Source of the DNA: Pyropia haitanensis
Taxonomy: Eukaryota > Rhodophyta > Bangiophyceae > Bangiales > Bangiaceae
DNA length: 64,000 bases
Reading direction: 5' to 3'
Assembly: GCA_008729055.1 (NCBI GenBank)
Contig: SDUX01000002.1
Location: 3,375,874 to 3,439,873 of the forward strand
A program made the position numbers and the translations under genes. The notes below the pieces were generated by a model that was not told the origin of the DNA, did not search any database, and worked only from the letters and a program-made list of their open reading frames with translations. Shown piece after piece: positions 34,857-45,800 of the stretch; positions within the stretch are counted from its first letter, which is position 1, and each line of letters begins with the position of its first letter.

Positions 34857-35533
34857 ACGCGTCCCGTGCGGTCGGCCTGGCGGCACGGCGGCGGCGGCCA
34901 CCGCCACCGCGGGCGCGAGGGGGGGGGGGGGAGGGCGGAGGGGCGCCCGCCGCACCGCCAACCCCCACGCGCGCGCACCCACCGACGCACGGGACCGCCC
35001 GTACACGGCGGGGGCGGGCGCAGCGGGGGGTGGGAAGAGCGGGGTGGCAGCAGGGTGGCCAGCGCCCTCCCCCCCCCCCCCCCCCCCCCCCCCTCCCCCC
35101 CCCGCAACGGCTCACCGCCCAGTGCCGCCACCCCCCCCCCGCCCACCCCCCCCCCCCAGTGACACCCCCCCACCGCGGCGGCCGCGACGCACCGCGCGGC
35201 GCGGCACGGCGCGGCTGGCGCCGCTCGACGCTCGCCTGGGGCGCCGGGGGGGGGTGGGGACGGGGGAAAGAGGCGGCGCCGGCTACCGGCTGGCCTGTGG
35301 CAGGGGGGGGGGGGGGGGAGCCGCAGACGCGGAGCGCCCGCGGCGGGGGGGGGGTGGGGGGGGGGGGGGGCGCCGGGGGTGCCACTGGCGTCGGCCGTGC
35401 CGCCCGCCGCGGGTGGCACGCGCGGCCGCCGCCGGCCAGTGGCGGGGGCGTGGCGAGCGGTGGGGGGTAGGGGCGGCGGAGGGGGGGAGAGGACCGCGGC
35501 GGCCGCCACCGCCACCGCCGCCACCGCCGCCGC

Positions 35534-35572
<39 letters not shown>

Positions 35573-36316
35573 CCCTGCCGCCACCGCCACCGCCACGGTC
35601 GTCACCGGCGGTCCCCTCCCCCCCCCCCCCCCCGCTGTTGCCGTGTGCACTCGTGCCGCCACTGGTCGGCACCTGCGGCAGCGGCGGCTGGCGTTGCCCG
35701 CCGCCAGCAACGAGGGCGGCGGGGGGGGGGGGGGGGGGTGGGGGGTGGTGCAGGGGGGGGGGGGGGGCGTCCCCGTCCCCCGCCCCCGCCCCCGCGCGCG
35801 CGCGCGGCGCGGGCGTGGCGGCGGCGGCGGCGGCGGGGGGGGGGGGGGGGGGGGGGGGGGAGCGCCTCGTCCGGCGGCGGCGGCGCGCAGCTCGCGCGCG
35901 GCCGGCCCGCCGCTGCCGGCGGCGGCCGCGGCGTGGTGCCGCTGCCGCGCCGCGCCGCGCCGCGGCCGCCACCCACCGTGCCGGGGTGGCGGGCCGCGTC
36001 GGCCGTTGCGGGCGGGCGTCCCCCGCCACCGCGCCCTATCCACCGCGCCCTACCCACCGCGGCCGCGCCCCCCCCCCCCCCGCTCCCGTCTACGTTTTTT
36101 TTTTTTTTTTGGCATCTCTTCTGCGCGGCCGCCACGCGGAACCCGCCACGCCGCGGCGCCCCACCCCTGCCACCACCGCCCACACTCCACTCTACACGTA
36201 CGCCTTTCCCCCCCCGCCCCCCACCTCCCACGGGCGCGGCCGCCCAGCGCGCGCGTTTCCCCCCTCCCCCGCGGTCACGGTGGTGTGCCCGCCGCTGGTG
36301 TGTGGCCGTGTCCCTC

Positions 36317-36338
36317 TTTTTTTTTTTTTTTTTTTTTT
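36317..36338 (+). repeat. T22 homopolymer in a pyrimidine tract
   Basis: T run followed by CTTTCTTTTTTTGTTGTTTTTG, about 150 bases before ATG 36500. A second tract, T16, lies at 36095-36110. Confidence 0.85.
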
Positions 36339-36499
36339 CTTTCTTTTTTTGTTGTTTTTGCCCAAAAGGGGCGCGCGCTCGCGGGGAAGAGGGGGGAGCG
36401 GTGGGCGGTCGGGGGGGTGGGTGGGGGGGGGGTGGGGGGGGGGAAAAGGGCACCGCCGACCCCGCGCCGCCGCCGCGGCCGCCCCCGCCGCCGGGCACG

Positions 36500-36666
36500 A
36501 TGGAGTCGGCGCTCGCCGCGACGCGGGGCTTCCACGTTGACTGGCGCGTCGCGGCCAAGCACACGGTCTACGCGCCCGACGGGAGCGCGCACGCGTTCCA
36601 CCGGCTGTACACGCCGGCCGGCGCGCCGCCGCCGCCGCTGGCGCCGTCGCCGCCGCCGCTGCCGCT

Positions 36667-36711
<45 letters not shown>

Positions 36712-36796
36712 CGCCGTCGTTGCCGCGCACGGCGGGGTCTCCGCCGCCGCCGCCGCCGCCGCCACCGCCGCGGCGGTCGCCTCTGCCGACGCTGCC

Positions 36797-36842
<46 letters not shown>

Positions 36843-38074
36843 CGCCGCAGCCGCTGGTGCTGGTCTTCCTCCCCACCCTCGACGCGGCCTCCCCCTGCGG
36901 GGACATCCCGCCGCTGGCGCTGTCCACCCTCCCGCCGCCCCACCCGCGGATGCTCTTCATCGCCGACGCGACGCCCGCCGCGGCGCGCGCCTACCTCGCC
37001 CGCTACGCGGCGGGCTCCCGCTTCCCGGGCGCCCTCTACGTGGACCCGGGGGGGGCCGTCTACGGCGCGTTTGGCCTCGGCCGCCTCCGCGAGGGGGGGG
37101 GGGGATGTGGGGGCGCCTGGGGGGGGTCGCCCGCGTCGGCGCCAGCAACGCGGGCGCGCTCCTCGCGCTGCGCGTGTGGGGGGATGGGGGGGGGGGGGGC
37201 GCCGACGAGCCCGCCGCCCCGCCGCCGCCGCCACCGCCGGGGGGGGGGGGGGGGGGGGGTGCATGCCCCGCCGCCGGTGGCCGCGACGCCGCCGCCCCGG
37301 CCGACCCGCCCGGCAGCAGCGGCGGCGTCGCGTCGGCGGCGGTGGCGGCGGCGGTGGCGGGCGCGGTCGGCGCGGCGGCGCACCGGCGGAGTGGCCGCCT
37401 CGGCGGGCGCGGCGGCGACCGCCGGGCGGGGGGCGGCAGCGTCGACGCGGGGGGGGGGGGGGGGGGGGGGGGTCGACTACCGCCGCCGCGTGTCGTCGGG
37501 CAGCAGCAGTGGGGGGGGGGCCGCCGGCGGCCTGCTGCCAGTCGCGGACGGTGGCGCGTTTGTGTCGCACTCGGCGAGTACGGGGAGTATTCACCCGGCG
37601 GGCGGCGGTGGGGGTGGGGGTGGGGGTGGGGGTGGGGGTGGTGGTGGGGGCGGCGGCGGCCGCCACGGCCGTGGCCTCGGTGGCAGTGGCGGCGGCGGCG
37701 GCGGCCTCCGCCGCCGCGACGCGGCGGGCCGCCGCACCGCCAGCACCGACGGCGTGGCCGGCACGCCGTGCGCGGCGGCCGCGGCGGGCGGCTGGCGGCA
37801 GTCGGCCACGCTCGTCCTCTACCCACCCGCCGCGGCGGTGGCGGGCGGCAGCAGCGGCGCGACGACCTCCTACTTTGGGCCGCTCGTCGTCCACGCGGTC
37901 GTCCACGCGAGCGCCTACACCGCCGCGTCGGTGGCGGCCGTCGCGGCGTGTCTGGGGGGTGCCGCGGGGGGGGGGGGGGGGGCGCCGCCGCCACCGCCAC
38001 CGCCGCGGCCGCCGCCGCGGGGGGGGTGCCGGGCATTTCGCGGGGGGGGGGGGGGTGGGGGGGGTGGGCGCCGT

Positions 38075-38106
<32 letters not shown>

Positions 38107-38319
38107 GAGCCGCCCCGACCGCGCCGACGTGGACATCCGCAAGCTCCTCGCGGGGCACTATGGGCGGCGGCGCAAGGCGGCGCGCCGTCGGGCGGCGGCG
38201 CAAGGTGGGGGGGGGGTGGGGGGGGGGGGGGGGGGGGGTCGCCGCCATGGACGCGGTTGGGGGGGGGGGGGGGGGTCGGCGTTGGCGCCGCCCGCCGCCG
38301 ACGCCCGCGGCGGCGTCGC

Positions 38320-38375
<56 letters not shown>

Positions 38376-38619
38376 TGTATGGCCCCGCGGGCGCGCCCGT
38401 CGGCGGCGACCGCGGCGACCGCGGCGACCGCGCGGCGGTGGGTGTGGCGGCGGCGGCCGCCGCGGGCGCCGCGTCGCGGCCACGGCACCGGGCGGGGGTG
38501 GCGGCGGCGGCGGCGGCGGCGGCGGACGCGGCGGGCGGCGGGCGGCGGCACTCGCCGCCGCGGCGGCCGCTGCTGGCCAGCCCGGCGCGGTCGCCGCCCC
38601 CCCCCCGTGGGGGCCCCGC

Positions 38620-38659
<40 letters not shown>

Positions 38660-38892
38660 TTCCCCCCCGCCGCCGCCGCCGCCGCCACCGCCGCACCAGC
38701 GCTGCCGCCGTCGGCGCCGACGCCCGCCGCCGCCGCCATTGCCGCGGCGGTCGCGGCGGCCGCGGCGGCCGGCACGGAGCGGCGGCCGCTGCGCGCGGCG
38801 GCCGCGCCGCCGCCACGGTCGCCACCACCACCACCACCACCACCACCACCACCACCACCACCACCGCCGCCACCGCCGCCGGTACCACCGGC

Positions 38893-38936
<44 letters not shown>

Positions 38937-39085
38937 CGCGGCGGAGCCACCACGCGGGCCGGCCGGCGTGGCCGTCGCCGCCGGCGGTGGCGGCGGCGCG
39001 GCGGGCGCCGCCGCGGCGGCTGCCATCGTCGGATAGCCGGTACGCGAGCTTGCGGGCGCGCGTCATGGACGGGTGGGGGGCGTGA
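36500..39085 (+). CDS. AhpC/TSA-like (thioredoxin-fold) protein with long low-complexity tail
   Basis: Starts at ATG 36500 (GGGCACGATGG) and stays open for 861 codons. After a short N-terminus (residues 1-50) and Pro/Ala runs, a thioredoxin-fold core appears at ~115-200: PLVLVFLPTLDAASPCGDIP, PRMLFIADATPAAARAYLAR, then FPGALYVDPGGAVYGAFGLG. The FPG.LYVDP...Y.A.GL signature is typical of AhpC/TSA family 2 (PRXL2-like), which are probable antioxidant or redox proteins. Only one cysteine sits in the usual active-site loop (ASPCGD) where many members have CxxC. A later segment (GWRQSATLVLYPP, near 37790) may be the family's C-terminal strand. Beyond it are Gly/Ala/Pro runs and a basic patch (HYGRRRKAARRRAA). 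G runs of 10 or more (37090, 37180, 37240, 37450) make the middle unreliable. Confidence 0.6.
37609..37648 (+). repeat. GGGGGT hexanucleotide repeat
   Basis: Five to six GGGGGT units followed by GGT units inside the AhpC-like gene; codes Gly. Strong G-quadruplex potential. Confidence 0.8.
38822..38865 (+). repeat. ACC trinucleotide repeat
   Basis: About fourteen CCA/ACC units, coding poly-Pro in the AhpC-like frame. Confidence 0.8.
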
Positions 39086-40323
39086 GGGGGCACAGCGGGG
39101 GGGGGGGAGGGGGGGGAGTGGGGGGGTGGGGGTGGAGCCGACGCCGTGCGACGGCGAGGGGGCGTTGGGGGGGGGGGGGGGGGGGTGGATGGCCGCCGGT
39201 GCGGCGGGGCGGCGACGTGCGTTTGGGAGGGGGGGGCGCCACCACGGGCGGAGGGGGGTGAGGGGGGACGAGTGGGGGGGGGGGGGGGGGCGGGTCCCCG
39301 CGTGGGCGTGCGTCGGCCCCAGCCCGGCGGCGGCGGCCGTCGCGGCGGCTGTGCCTGCGTGCGGTGCCCGCAGGGGCGCCGCGGTTGGCCGCGTCGGCGG
39401 CTGGCGGCGGCGGCGTGCCGCGCCGTCGCCGCCCCGCGCGCGCCCTGCCCGTGCCGCCGCCGCCGCGCGGGTGCCGCCGCGCGTCCCGCGGCGGCGCCGC
39501 CGCCGCGTGCCGCCCCTTGCCCGGCGGGCGCCGCCCCGCCAGGCCACCACCGCGGCCGGGAGGCGGCCGCCGCCGCCGCGCGCGCGCGCCGCCGCGTGCC
39601 GCCGCGCGCCGCCGCGCGTGCGGCCGCGCGCTCCGCCGCGTGCCGGCGGCGGCTGCCGCCCGCTACTCCGCGGGGCGCCGCCGGCCGCCGTTGGCGGCGG
39701 CGGCTCACCGCGGCCGCCGCCAACCGCCGCCGTCGTCGCCAGCGTGCCGCCGCCGCCGCTGCGATCGTGTCGACCGCACGCGGTGCGGCCACGGCGGCCC
39801 GCCACCGCCGCTGCCGCGCGGTGCAGTGTCTGTGGGACGTGTTCCTCTGGTGTGGGTGGCCGCCGCTGCTGGGGACCAGCTGCGGGGGGGACGGAGGAGG
39901 GGAGGGCGCACCGCGGGTGGTCCTTCCCGTCCCGCCCCCGCCTGGTCCGCATTCGCGGCTGTTGGTCAATGGTCGTCTGCGCACCCCCGCGGGGGGGCTG
40001 CGGTGGGCACGGTGTTTGCGCGCGTCGCGGCCGACCCCTGCTCCCCCCGCCCCCCGACCTCTGCGCCGTGCGTGCGCCGTGCGGGGCAGAGGGCGGCGGC
40101 GGCCACACCCTGTGGTCGTGTTGTTATCCTTTAGTCTTGGATTCCTCCCGGGTCGCAGCCGGCGGCGCTCCATTGCTGCGTGACCTGTCACCGCTGTACG
40201 TCCGCAAGGCAATTGGGAGGGTGGCCTGGGGGAGAGGGCGTCGGCCCGCCGTCGTGTCGGACCGGCCAGTGTCGCTGCTGGTAGGCGCGCCGACCGCCGG
40301 TGCGGCGGCCGCGCGCGTGACAT

Positions 40324-40660
40324 CACGTGGTTCACTGGGGCGCTATCCTGTACACGGCTTTGTGCCACGCGTGCCGCGTTGTTCCTCCCAGCCTCAGACG
40401 CGCGGCGTCCGCGGATCGACGGCGGGCGGCACGGGCGGTGCTCCCGTCTGGTCGACGCTCCCGCCCGGCTCGCGTCCGACCGCGCGCGGCACCACGTGGT
40501 CCACTGGGGTTGCGACCCGCGGGGCGCCGCGGTGTACCCGCCTCTGTGCCAGCCGCGCCCGCCCGTTTACCTCGTCGCTCCGCCCTCCAGAGACGCGCGG
40601 CGGCCACTATGGGCACACACGGCGTGGACGCGCTGACGGCGCCAACCCCTCTTTGGAAAG
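40324..40660 (+). repeat. Two diverged tandem copies of a ~170-base unit
   Basis: CACGTGGTTCACTGGGG at 40324 matches CACGTGGTCCACTGGGG at 40493. Similarity continues through a TGTAC...CTxTGTGCCA stretch and the following CAGA(G)ACGCGCGGCG motif. Offset is 169 bases. Confidence 0.5.
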
Positions 40661-41250
40661 CAGACGCAGCAGGGAGACACGCCCGCCTGGACCACGCCCG
40701 CTAGCGCTCCAGCTGGCGGCACACGCAGCGCGCGCGCGGGCGGCACCGCTGCGCCAGCTGGTACACCACCGCGCCGCAACCCTTTCGTGCAAGGACGGCA
40801 AGGACGCACGCGCCGCCCGTGCGTCTGGTCGTTGATCCATGTGCAGATCACTCCAGTGGGAGCCGCGCTCAACGGCCGTGCTGGCTGCGTCCGTTGCGCC
40901 AACGTGGGCGTAATTGGCCATCCTGCCACTGTCAGGACTAGGTGGCGTGCGATCTAGCCCACGTGCCGCGCGTGACACGGTTGGCCCCCCGCCCCCCCCC
41001 CCCCCCCCCCCCCGCCCGCGCGGCGACGGCAGCGTCCAACCCTCGGGTCGACACAGCCGCGGCGAGCCGGGGGGTGGGAGGAGGTAGATGCCACCCCACT
41101 GTGCGCGCCTGCAGCGGCGGACAGCGGTTCTTCTTTTTCGTGGACGCCAGGAAAGAGGGCCGGCCCCTGCTGTGCCGCCGTCGCCCCTGACGGTGTCACG
41201 GTGGGGTAGATGGCGACCTCGCCCACCGGCGCAGCAGCCGGTGGGTGGGG

Positions 41251-41259
41251 TCTATAAGA
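41251..41259 (+). promoter_or_regulatory. TATA-like box of the carbonic anhydrase gene
   Basis: TCTATAAGA, about 190 bases before ATG 41443 and followed by a pyrimidine-rich leader. It is the clearest TATA-like site in the window, but position alone does not prove use. Confidence 0.45.
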
Positions 41260-41442
41260 CCTTCCCCGGTCGGCCTTGCACGTTCCCCGCAGCCCGGCCT
41301 CAACACAACCCCACCTCGACACCCCGGCACTTCTAGTGCATCCTCACCGCTTGCTGGTTCTTCCGCGCAGAACCGCTTCTCACCGCCTGCGCCCGCTTCC
41401 TTCCCATCCATACGCGCCCCCTGGCCCCCAACTCGTATCCCC

Positions 41443-42762
41443 ATGGGCATCCCCCGAACCATCGCCGCCGCGGCGGCGATGCTGGCCGCCGCCGCCACCA
41501 CCGTCGCGGCCGCCAAGACCGACGCCAAGTGGTCCTACGTCAACGGCCCGACCGGCCCCGCCCACTGGGGCGAGCTGAGCCCCGCTAGTGAGTACGCGGG
41601 CTGCGCGGTGGGCGTGCCGCACCAGAGCCCGATCAACGTGCCGGCCAAGGCGCTGCGCTCCACGTCGGGGCGGTCGTCGCTGGGCGACGTGACCACTCTC
41701 CACCATACCCGCCTAACGCTGGAGCCGTCCACCCACAGTGTGCACTTTGAGTGCCCCGAGGCAAAGGCGGCGGGGGGTCACAAGCCCCACCTCTGTGGGG
41801 TTACTCACTGGGATGGCCGCGAGTTTCATCTAAGCAATGTTCACGTACGTTGGCAGCACAAGGTGGGCGGCGTTGTGTACCTCTGCTGTGGAACTTTCTT
41901 GACGTCGCCTTGGTGATATGTGGTATCTGTGCCTCGTTTTACGCAAGGCCGTGGCTTGGGTGGCTGTGCGCTGCATCTCGGCCGCTCGGCCTGACAGTGA
42001 CTAACGGACCTGGAGGACGAAGACCGCGGCCTCATCGTCTTATTGTTTGCTTTGGACGTTTCACTCTATAACGTGCCGCGCGCTGGGGCACGGCCACAGT
42101 TCCACGAGACGTCTGAACATACGTGGGGTGATCGTGCCGTCCGCCCCCTTGCTGAGATGCATCTGGAGCACGCTGCCGTCGACGGTGGGGCAGGACTGGT
42201 CGTGGCAGTTCCCCTGCACGACCGCTCGCTGCCTGTGATGGGCAAGGACTACCACCAGAGCGATAGCGACAGCGATAGTGACAGCGACAGTGACAGCGAC
42301 AGTGACGACGACGACAACAAATACCACAACGGAGAGGCGTCGCGATTGGCGCTGGCAGACGCTGTCGCGGAGCTGGTGCGGACGGGCAACCGCAAGGGCG
42401 GCGCCGCGGGTCACCACAAGGACCGCGGCCACAACCACGTCCTCGAGCACTTCGTCGCCGCCTCCGAGGCGGGCCACGGCGCGGCTGTACAGATGAACCA
42501 CAAGGCCTGGAAGGCGCTCGTGGACGCGCACGCCGGGTACTGCGCCTACACGGGCAGCACGACGACGCCAGGGTGCGTCGCCGGCATCACGTGGCTCGTG
42601 TCGACGACGCCGACCCACATTTCCGCGTCGCAGGCGGCGCGGCTGCTGTCGGCCAACTCGCCGGGCTCCCCCACCACCGCTCGGCCGGTACAGCCGCTGC
42701 AAAAGCGGCGGGTGATGTGCTCGCTGGGGCGCCGCCCGGGGGGGGCGGGGCACCTGCACTGA
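41443..42762 (+). CDS. Alpha-carbonic anhydrase, secreted or lumenal, two exons
   Basis: Reversible CO2 hydration, zinc enzyme. Exons 41443-41844 and 42100-42762, intron GTACGT...CACAG, 354 residues. ATG 41443 opens a signal peptide (MGIPRTIAAAAAMLAAA, cleavage near AAA-KTDAK, residue ~24). Family landmarks: WSYVNGPTGPAHWGEL, QSPINV, then across the splice VHFH (His134 and His136, the first two zinc ligands), SEH (Glu140), AEMHLEH (Glu153, His155 as third ligand), and TGSTTTPGC then VAGITWLVS near the C-terminus (substrate Thr region). A Ser-Asp repeat followed by an Asp run (nt 42259-42315) is inserted in a loop. The C-terminal tail (RPVQPLQKRRVM) is beyond the usual fold. It likely acts in the periplasmic/extracellular or thylakoid space for carbon acquisition. 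All zinc ligands are present, so it should be active. Confidence 0.93.
42259..42306 (+). repeat. Ser-Asp coding repeat in the carbonic anhydrase
   Basis: Eight AGC/AGT-GAC/GAT dipeptide units followed by an Asp run; an acidic loop insertion. Confidence 0.8.
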
Positions 42763-45700
42763 CGGGCAGTGGCAGTCGCGGACAGCTGGAGCAGAGGCGT
42801 CTGCCGCCTACGTCGCCGCGCAGAGTACGAGCTGTATTTACTTGTTAACTGAGAGACACGTGTGTGATTGAGTATGGGTGACCTTAGGTAGAAAAATAGA
42901 CTAATGCAGCATAGGCTGTTTCAGTTCCTAATGCGATTCGCGGACTGGACGCGGGAAGGGCGCACCGGCTTCACGACATCGCATGCCCGTGTAGGGCTCG
43001 ACTCTGGAACGGCCGTCTGGCCCTGGGTCAACCCCGCCTAAGAGGTCGGAGGGGCAGAGTGCGGGGTGTTTTTACACATGACGGACCTGGCTAGTCTTTG
43101 ATGCCCGTCTCGCGGAAGATGTCCCGCCAGAGGCGGTTCATAGCCGCTGCTAGATGATCCTCAGTTTTTTCCTTGGACAGAGCACACGCACAGAGAGGAC
43201 GCCACCGATTCGGAAAGTTGGAACGCAGCCGCGGCGCCCTTTCGGAGGTGGCCAGCATCTCGGCATGTCAGGCAATGCATGCTTGCCGGCGCTATCCAGT
43301 CAGTCAAGGTGCTTTGGTCTAGGTGACGCGCAGCGGACCATCATGCCGGGTAGGGGGCACGGCGCCCCATCTTGCTCCCGCCATAGTACGTGCACACACG
43401 CCGTTGTGGGGGGGTTTGCTGGGCCGCCCACGGTGAGCAACGGCGCAGCGACCAGCGCACAGGTGGCTACAGCTGGGCGGCTGGTGTAGGAGCGGCAGGT
43501 CGGGAACAGCTCACAGAACAGCTCTCTCCTCTGGCCAAGGCGCGGGTACCCGCGTCGTCGTCGTCTATCCACATGCCCCATTCGCTCACTCGACTTCCTG
43601 GACACGGCACCATGTCATCGGGAACAAGGACCACCATGCACGCTCCGCGGATCCGTATCCCGCTCGAGCAAGATGCGCGTCGGAGACTGACGATTGGTCG
43701 TGTGGTGCCACAGAGATATTCCTGAACCGCAAGGGGCTTAACCCACAAAGTACAGTCCTCATCAGACACACAAAAAAAACGCAAGAGGACCAGGGCCACA
43801 CCCCTCCATCCACTCAGGATCGGGCGGCAGCCAGTGGACTATGGCCAGCTTAGCCCAAAAGACCCTGCTAGGTCCACTGGTCGTCCTCCGGAAAGAGCCT
43901 CTTCGAGGTGGATGTATCATCATGAGATGATATCGAGCGAGCGAAGATGCACTCGTCGTCGATCACACCTTGCACGCAACGCACTCAAGACCTCCACCAC
44001 ATGGCCTTGGTGGCATTCCCAGGCGCCACCCGTGGCGAGCACGCTCCGCGGCGGGCCAGCAATGTGCCGCCGTCTGCTTCAACAGGGGCCTGGACCGGAA
44101 GGCCAGACGCATCGTCGAAAATGCTCGTCTGCGAACCTCGACCATTGGATGGCTGGGGTGCCGCCTCAAGGCACTTTGATTTGGTGGGTGCGGATCGTCG
44201 CGACGCCCTGAGCCACTTTTCGCTGGACAATTTGACCGGCAGCGGTGCCTGCAGGAGTACCGGGAGATCTCGACTAGACCCCACCTCTCGGCCCTGCGTG
44301 TGCGCCACACCCCGCACCAATTACATGCCACGCAAAGCTCATTCGCTGACTGTGTGAATGGTCAAACTTCCCGTCGGCGCCTTCCTCACATGACACCCTG
44401 TCCATCACCGTACTTTCGGCGTTGTCGGTTGATTTCGACGGGGGGCAGGTCCTCACAGGGCCAAGGCGTACAGTGCTAGGCGGTCCCCGCCTCCCCGCCG
44501 CCCCGTTTATTTTGTGCGCGTGGCCTGCCAGCAGGCCCCCCTGTTGCCACTGTGGCGGGCCGGGCCGGGGTGGGGAGGTGCGCTCCGTCCCCCGCGTCGG
44601 CTCCCGCGCGGGGCGGTGGGGGCTCGAAAGGCACCGCCAGGCGGCCACACGGGAAGACGGACCCCCCCTACACCAGGTTCAGCCAGCACGGGCACGTCGG
44701 TTGGCCAGGCGACGAGAGAGAGCCCCCCCAGTCCGCTGCGGCCGCCACCCACAAAAACAGCCGTCCAGCCGGCCTCTGCCATGCATGGTTTTGCCAGTCG
44801 CCCGCACCCACCGGCCCATGACATCAGACTGGGCGAACACAGGGGGGGGGCTTGCACCCAGCGCGCAATTGGACGGCCGCGCTCCTGGTAGGGGGGGGGG
44901 GGGGCCGACCAGATTGTACCCACGCCCGTCCGGCTGTAGTGCTGGCCGCCGCTGTAGGCCGGCTACCCCACCAGCCCACCACGCCCCCTCCCGCAGCGGC
45001 GAGCCTGTCGCCCATTGCCGAGCGTTCCGGAGAGGGGGGGGTGCGCGGGGGGGGGAGCACCGACCGGGCTGGTGGCCGTCCTGCCAACCGCGGCGGCCGT
45101 CGCGACCGTGGCACACCCACGGACCGACGTTGCGCGGCGCAGCGCCCTTTTGCCGCGCCTTTGCCGCCCGCCACCCGGTTGCCTCGGTTGCCTCGGCTGC
45201 CTTGGTCGCGTCGCCGCCTGCCTGCCCCCCCCCCCCCCCATCTCTTCCCCCCTCACGCGCTCCCGCCGCCCCCGCCTCTACCACCCGACCGCCGTTGGCG
45301 TCGTGGCGGAAGCGCCGCCGCCGGTCGTTGCGCGTCGTCAGCCGGTGAGTGGCCGGCCCGCGCGCCGCGGTGACTTGCTCCCGTCGGTGGCTGTGGTCCG
45401 TCGCCCTGCGCCGGGGGGGGGGGGGTAGCGGTGCCTCACCGTCGGTGGTCATCGTACGGGCTACTCGGCGCCGCCGTCCGCGGGCCTTGGTGGTTGGGAG
45501 GTGGGCTGGGAGCGGGGCGTGCGGGGCGCGGGCCGCGGCGACAGCGGCGTGTCCGTTGTGGCCAGCAGCCGAACCACCACGCACCGCGGGCCGGGCGCGT
45601 CGACCGGTAGGCGGCGAGGGTGTGTGCTGCTGCCGTGGTGTGTGGTGCGACGGCCGCCGTGTGGGTGTTGACGGCGTGCTCTTTACCGCAACGCCCGACG

Positions 45701-45800
45701 TGGCCGACGGTGCACCCAGCGGATTGGGTGCTGCCGGTGGCCGCGTCCACTCGCTGGCTCCCGCAGCGTCACTGGCCTCCGTTGGCGACGGCCACCCTTC
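42763..45800. other. Long intergenic region with lower GC and one possible orphan exon
   Basis: 42770-43160 and 43500-44420 are of ordinary composition rather than C/G runs, but no gene can be assembled. On the minus strand 43185-43091 reads like a protein C-terminus (separate entry). 44430-45800 returns to C/G-rich DNA in the 5' flank of the orphan ORF. Confidence 0.45.
43091..43176 (-). other. Possible terminal coding exon, unassigned
   Basis: Minus strand reads SKEKTEDHLAAAMNRLWRDI then FRETGIKD and a TAG at 43093-43091. A possible acceptor CCAAG precedes it. It looks like a real amphipathic C-terminus, but no upstream exon could be joined. Weak. Confidence 0.25.

Larger units (their letters stand above)
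32541..36499. other. Low-complexity region without supported genes
   Basis: Nearly all C/G runs and GCC-type repeats, with four long A or T tracts. All six frames give long Arg/Pro/Gly/Ala frames with no domain. The stretch just upstream of 36500 presumably carries the promoter of the AhpC-like gene. Confidence 0.45.
39086..41442. other. Intergenic region with a degenerate duplication
   Basis: 39086-39900 is G-run and GCCGCG-rich. 40150-40940 is less extreme and contains two diverged copies of a ~170-base unit (see repeat). 40985-41020 is a C run. The carbonic anhydrase promoter lies at the 3' end. No supported gene. Confidence 0.45.

Noticed and set aside
33787..35385. 532-codon minus-strand frame
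   Set aside because: Arg/Ala/Gly/Pro only, spans CGCC microsatellite; equally long frames exist on the plus strand.
36275..40108. 1277-codon minus-strand frame opposite the AhpC-like gene
   Set aside because: Shadow of Gly/Ala codons; the plus strand has the thioredoxin-fold signature.
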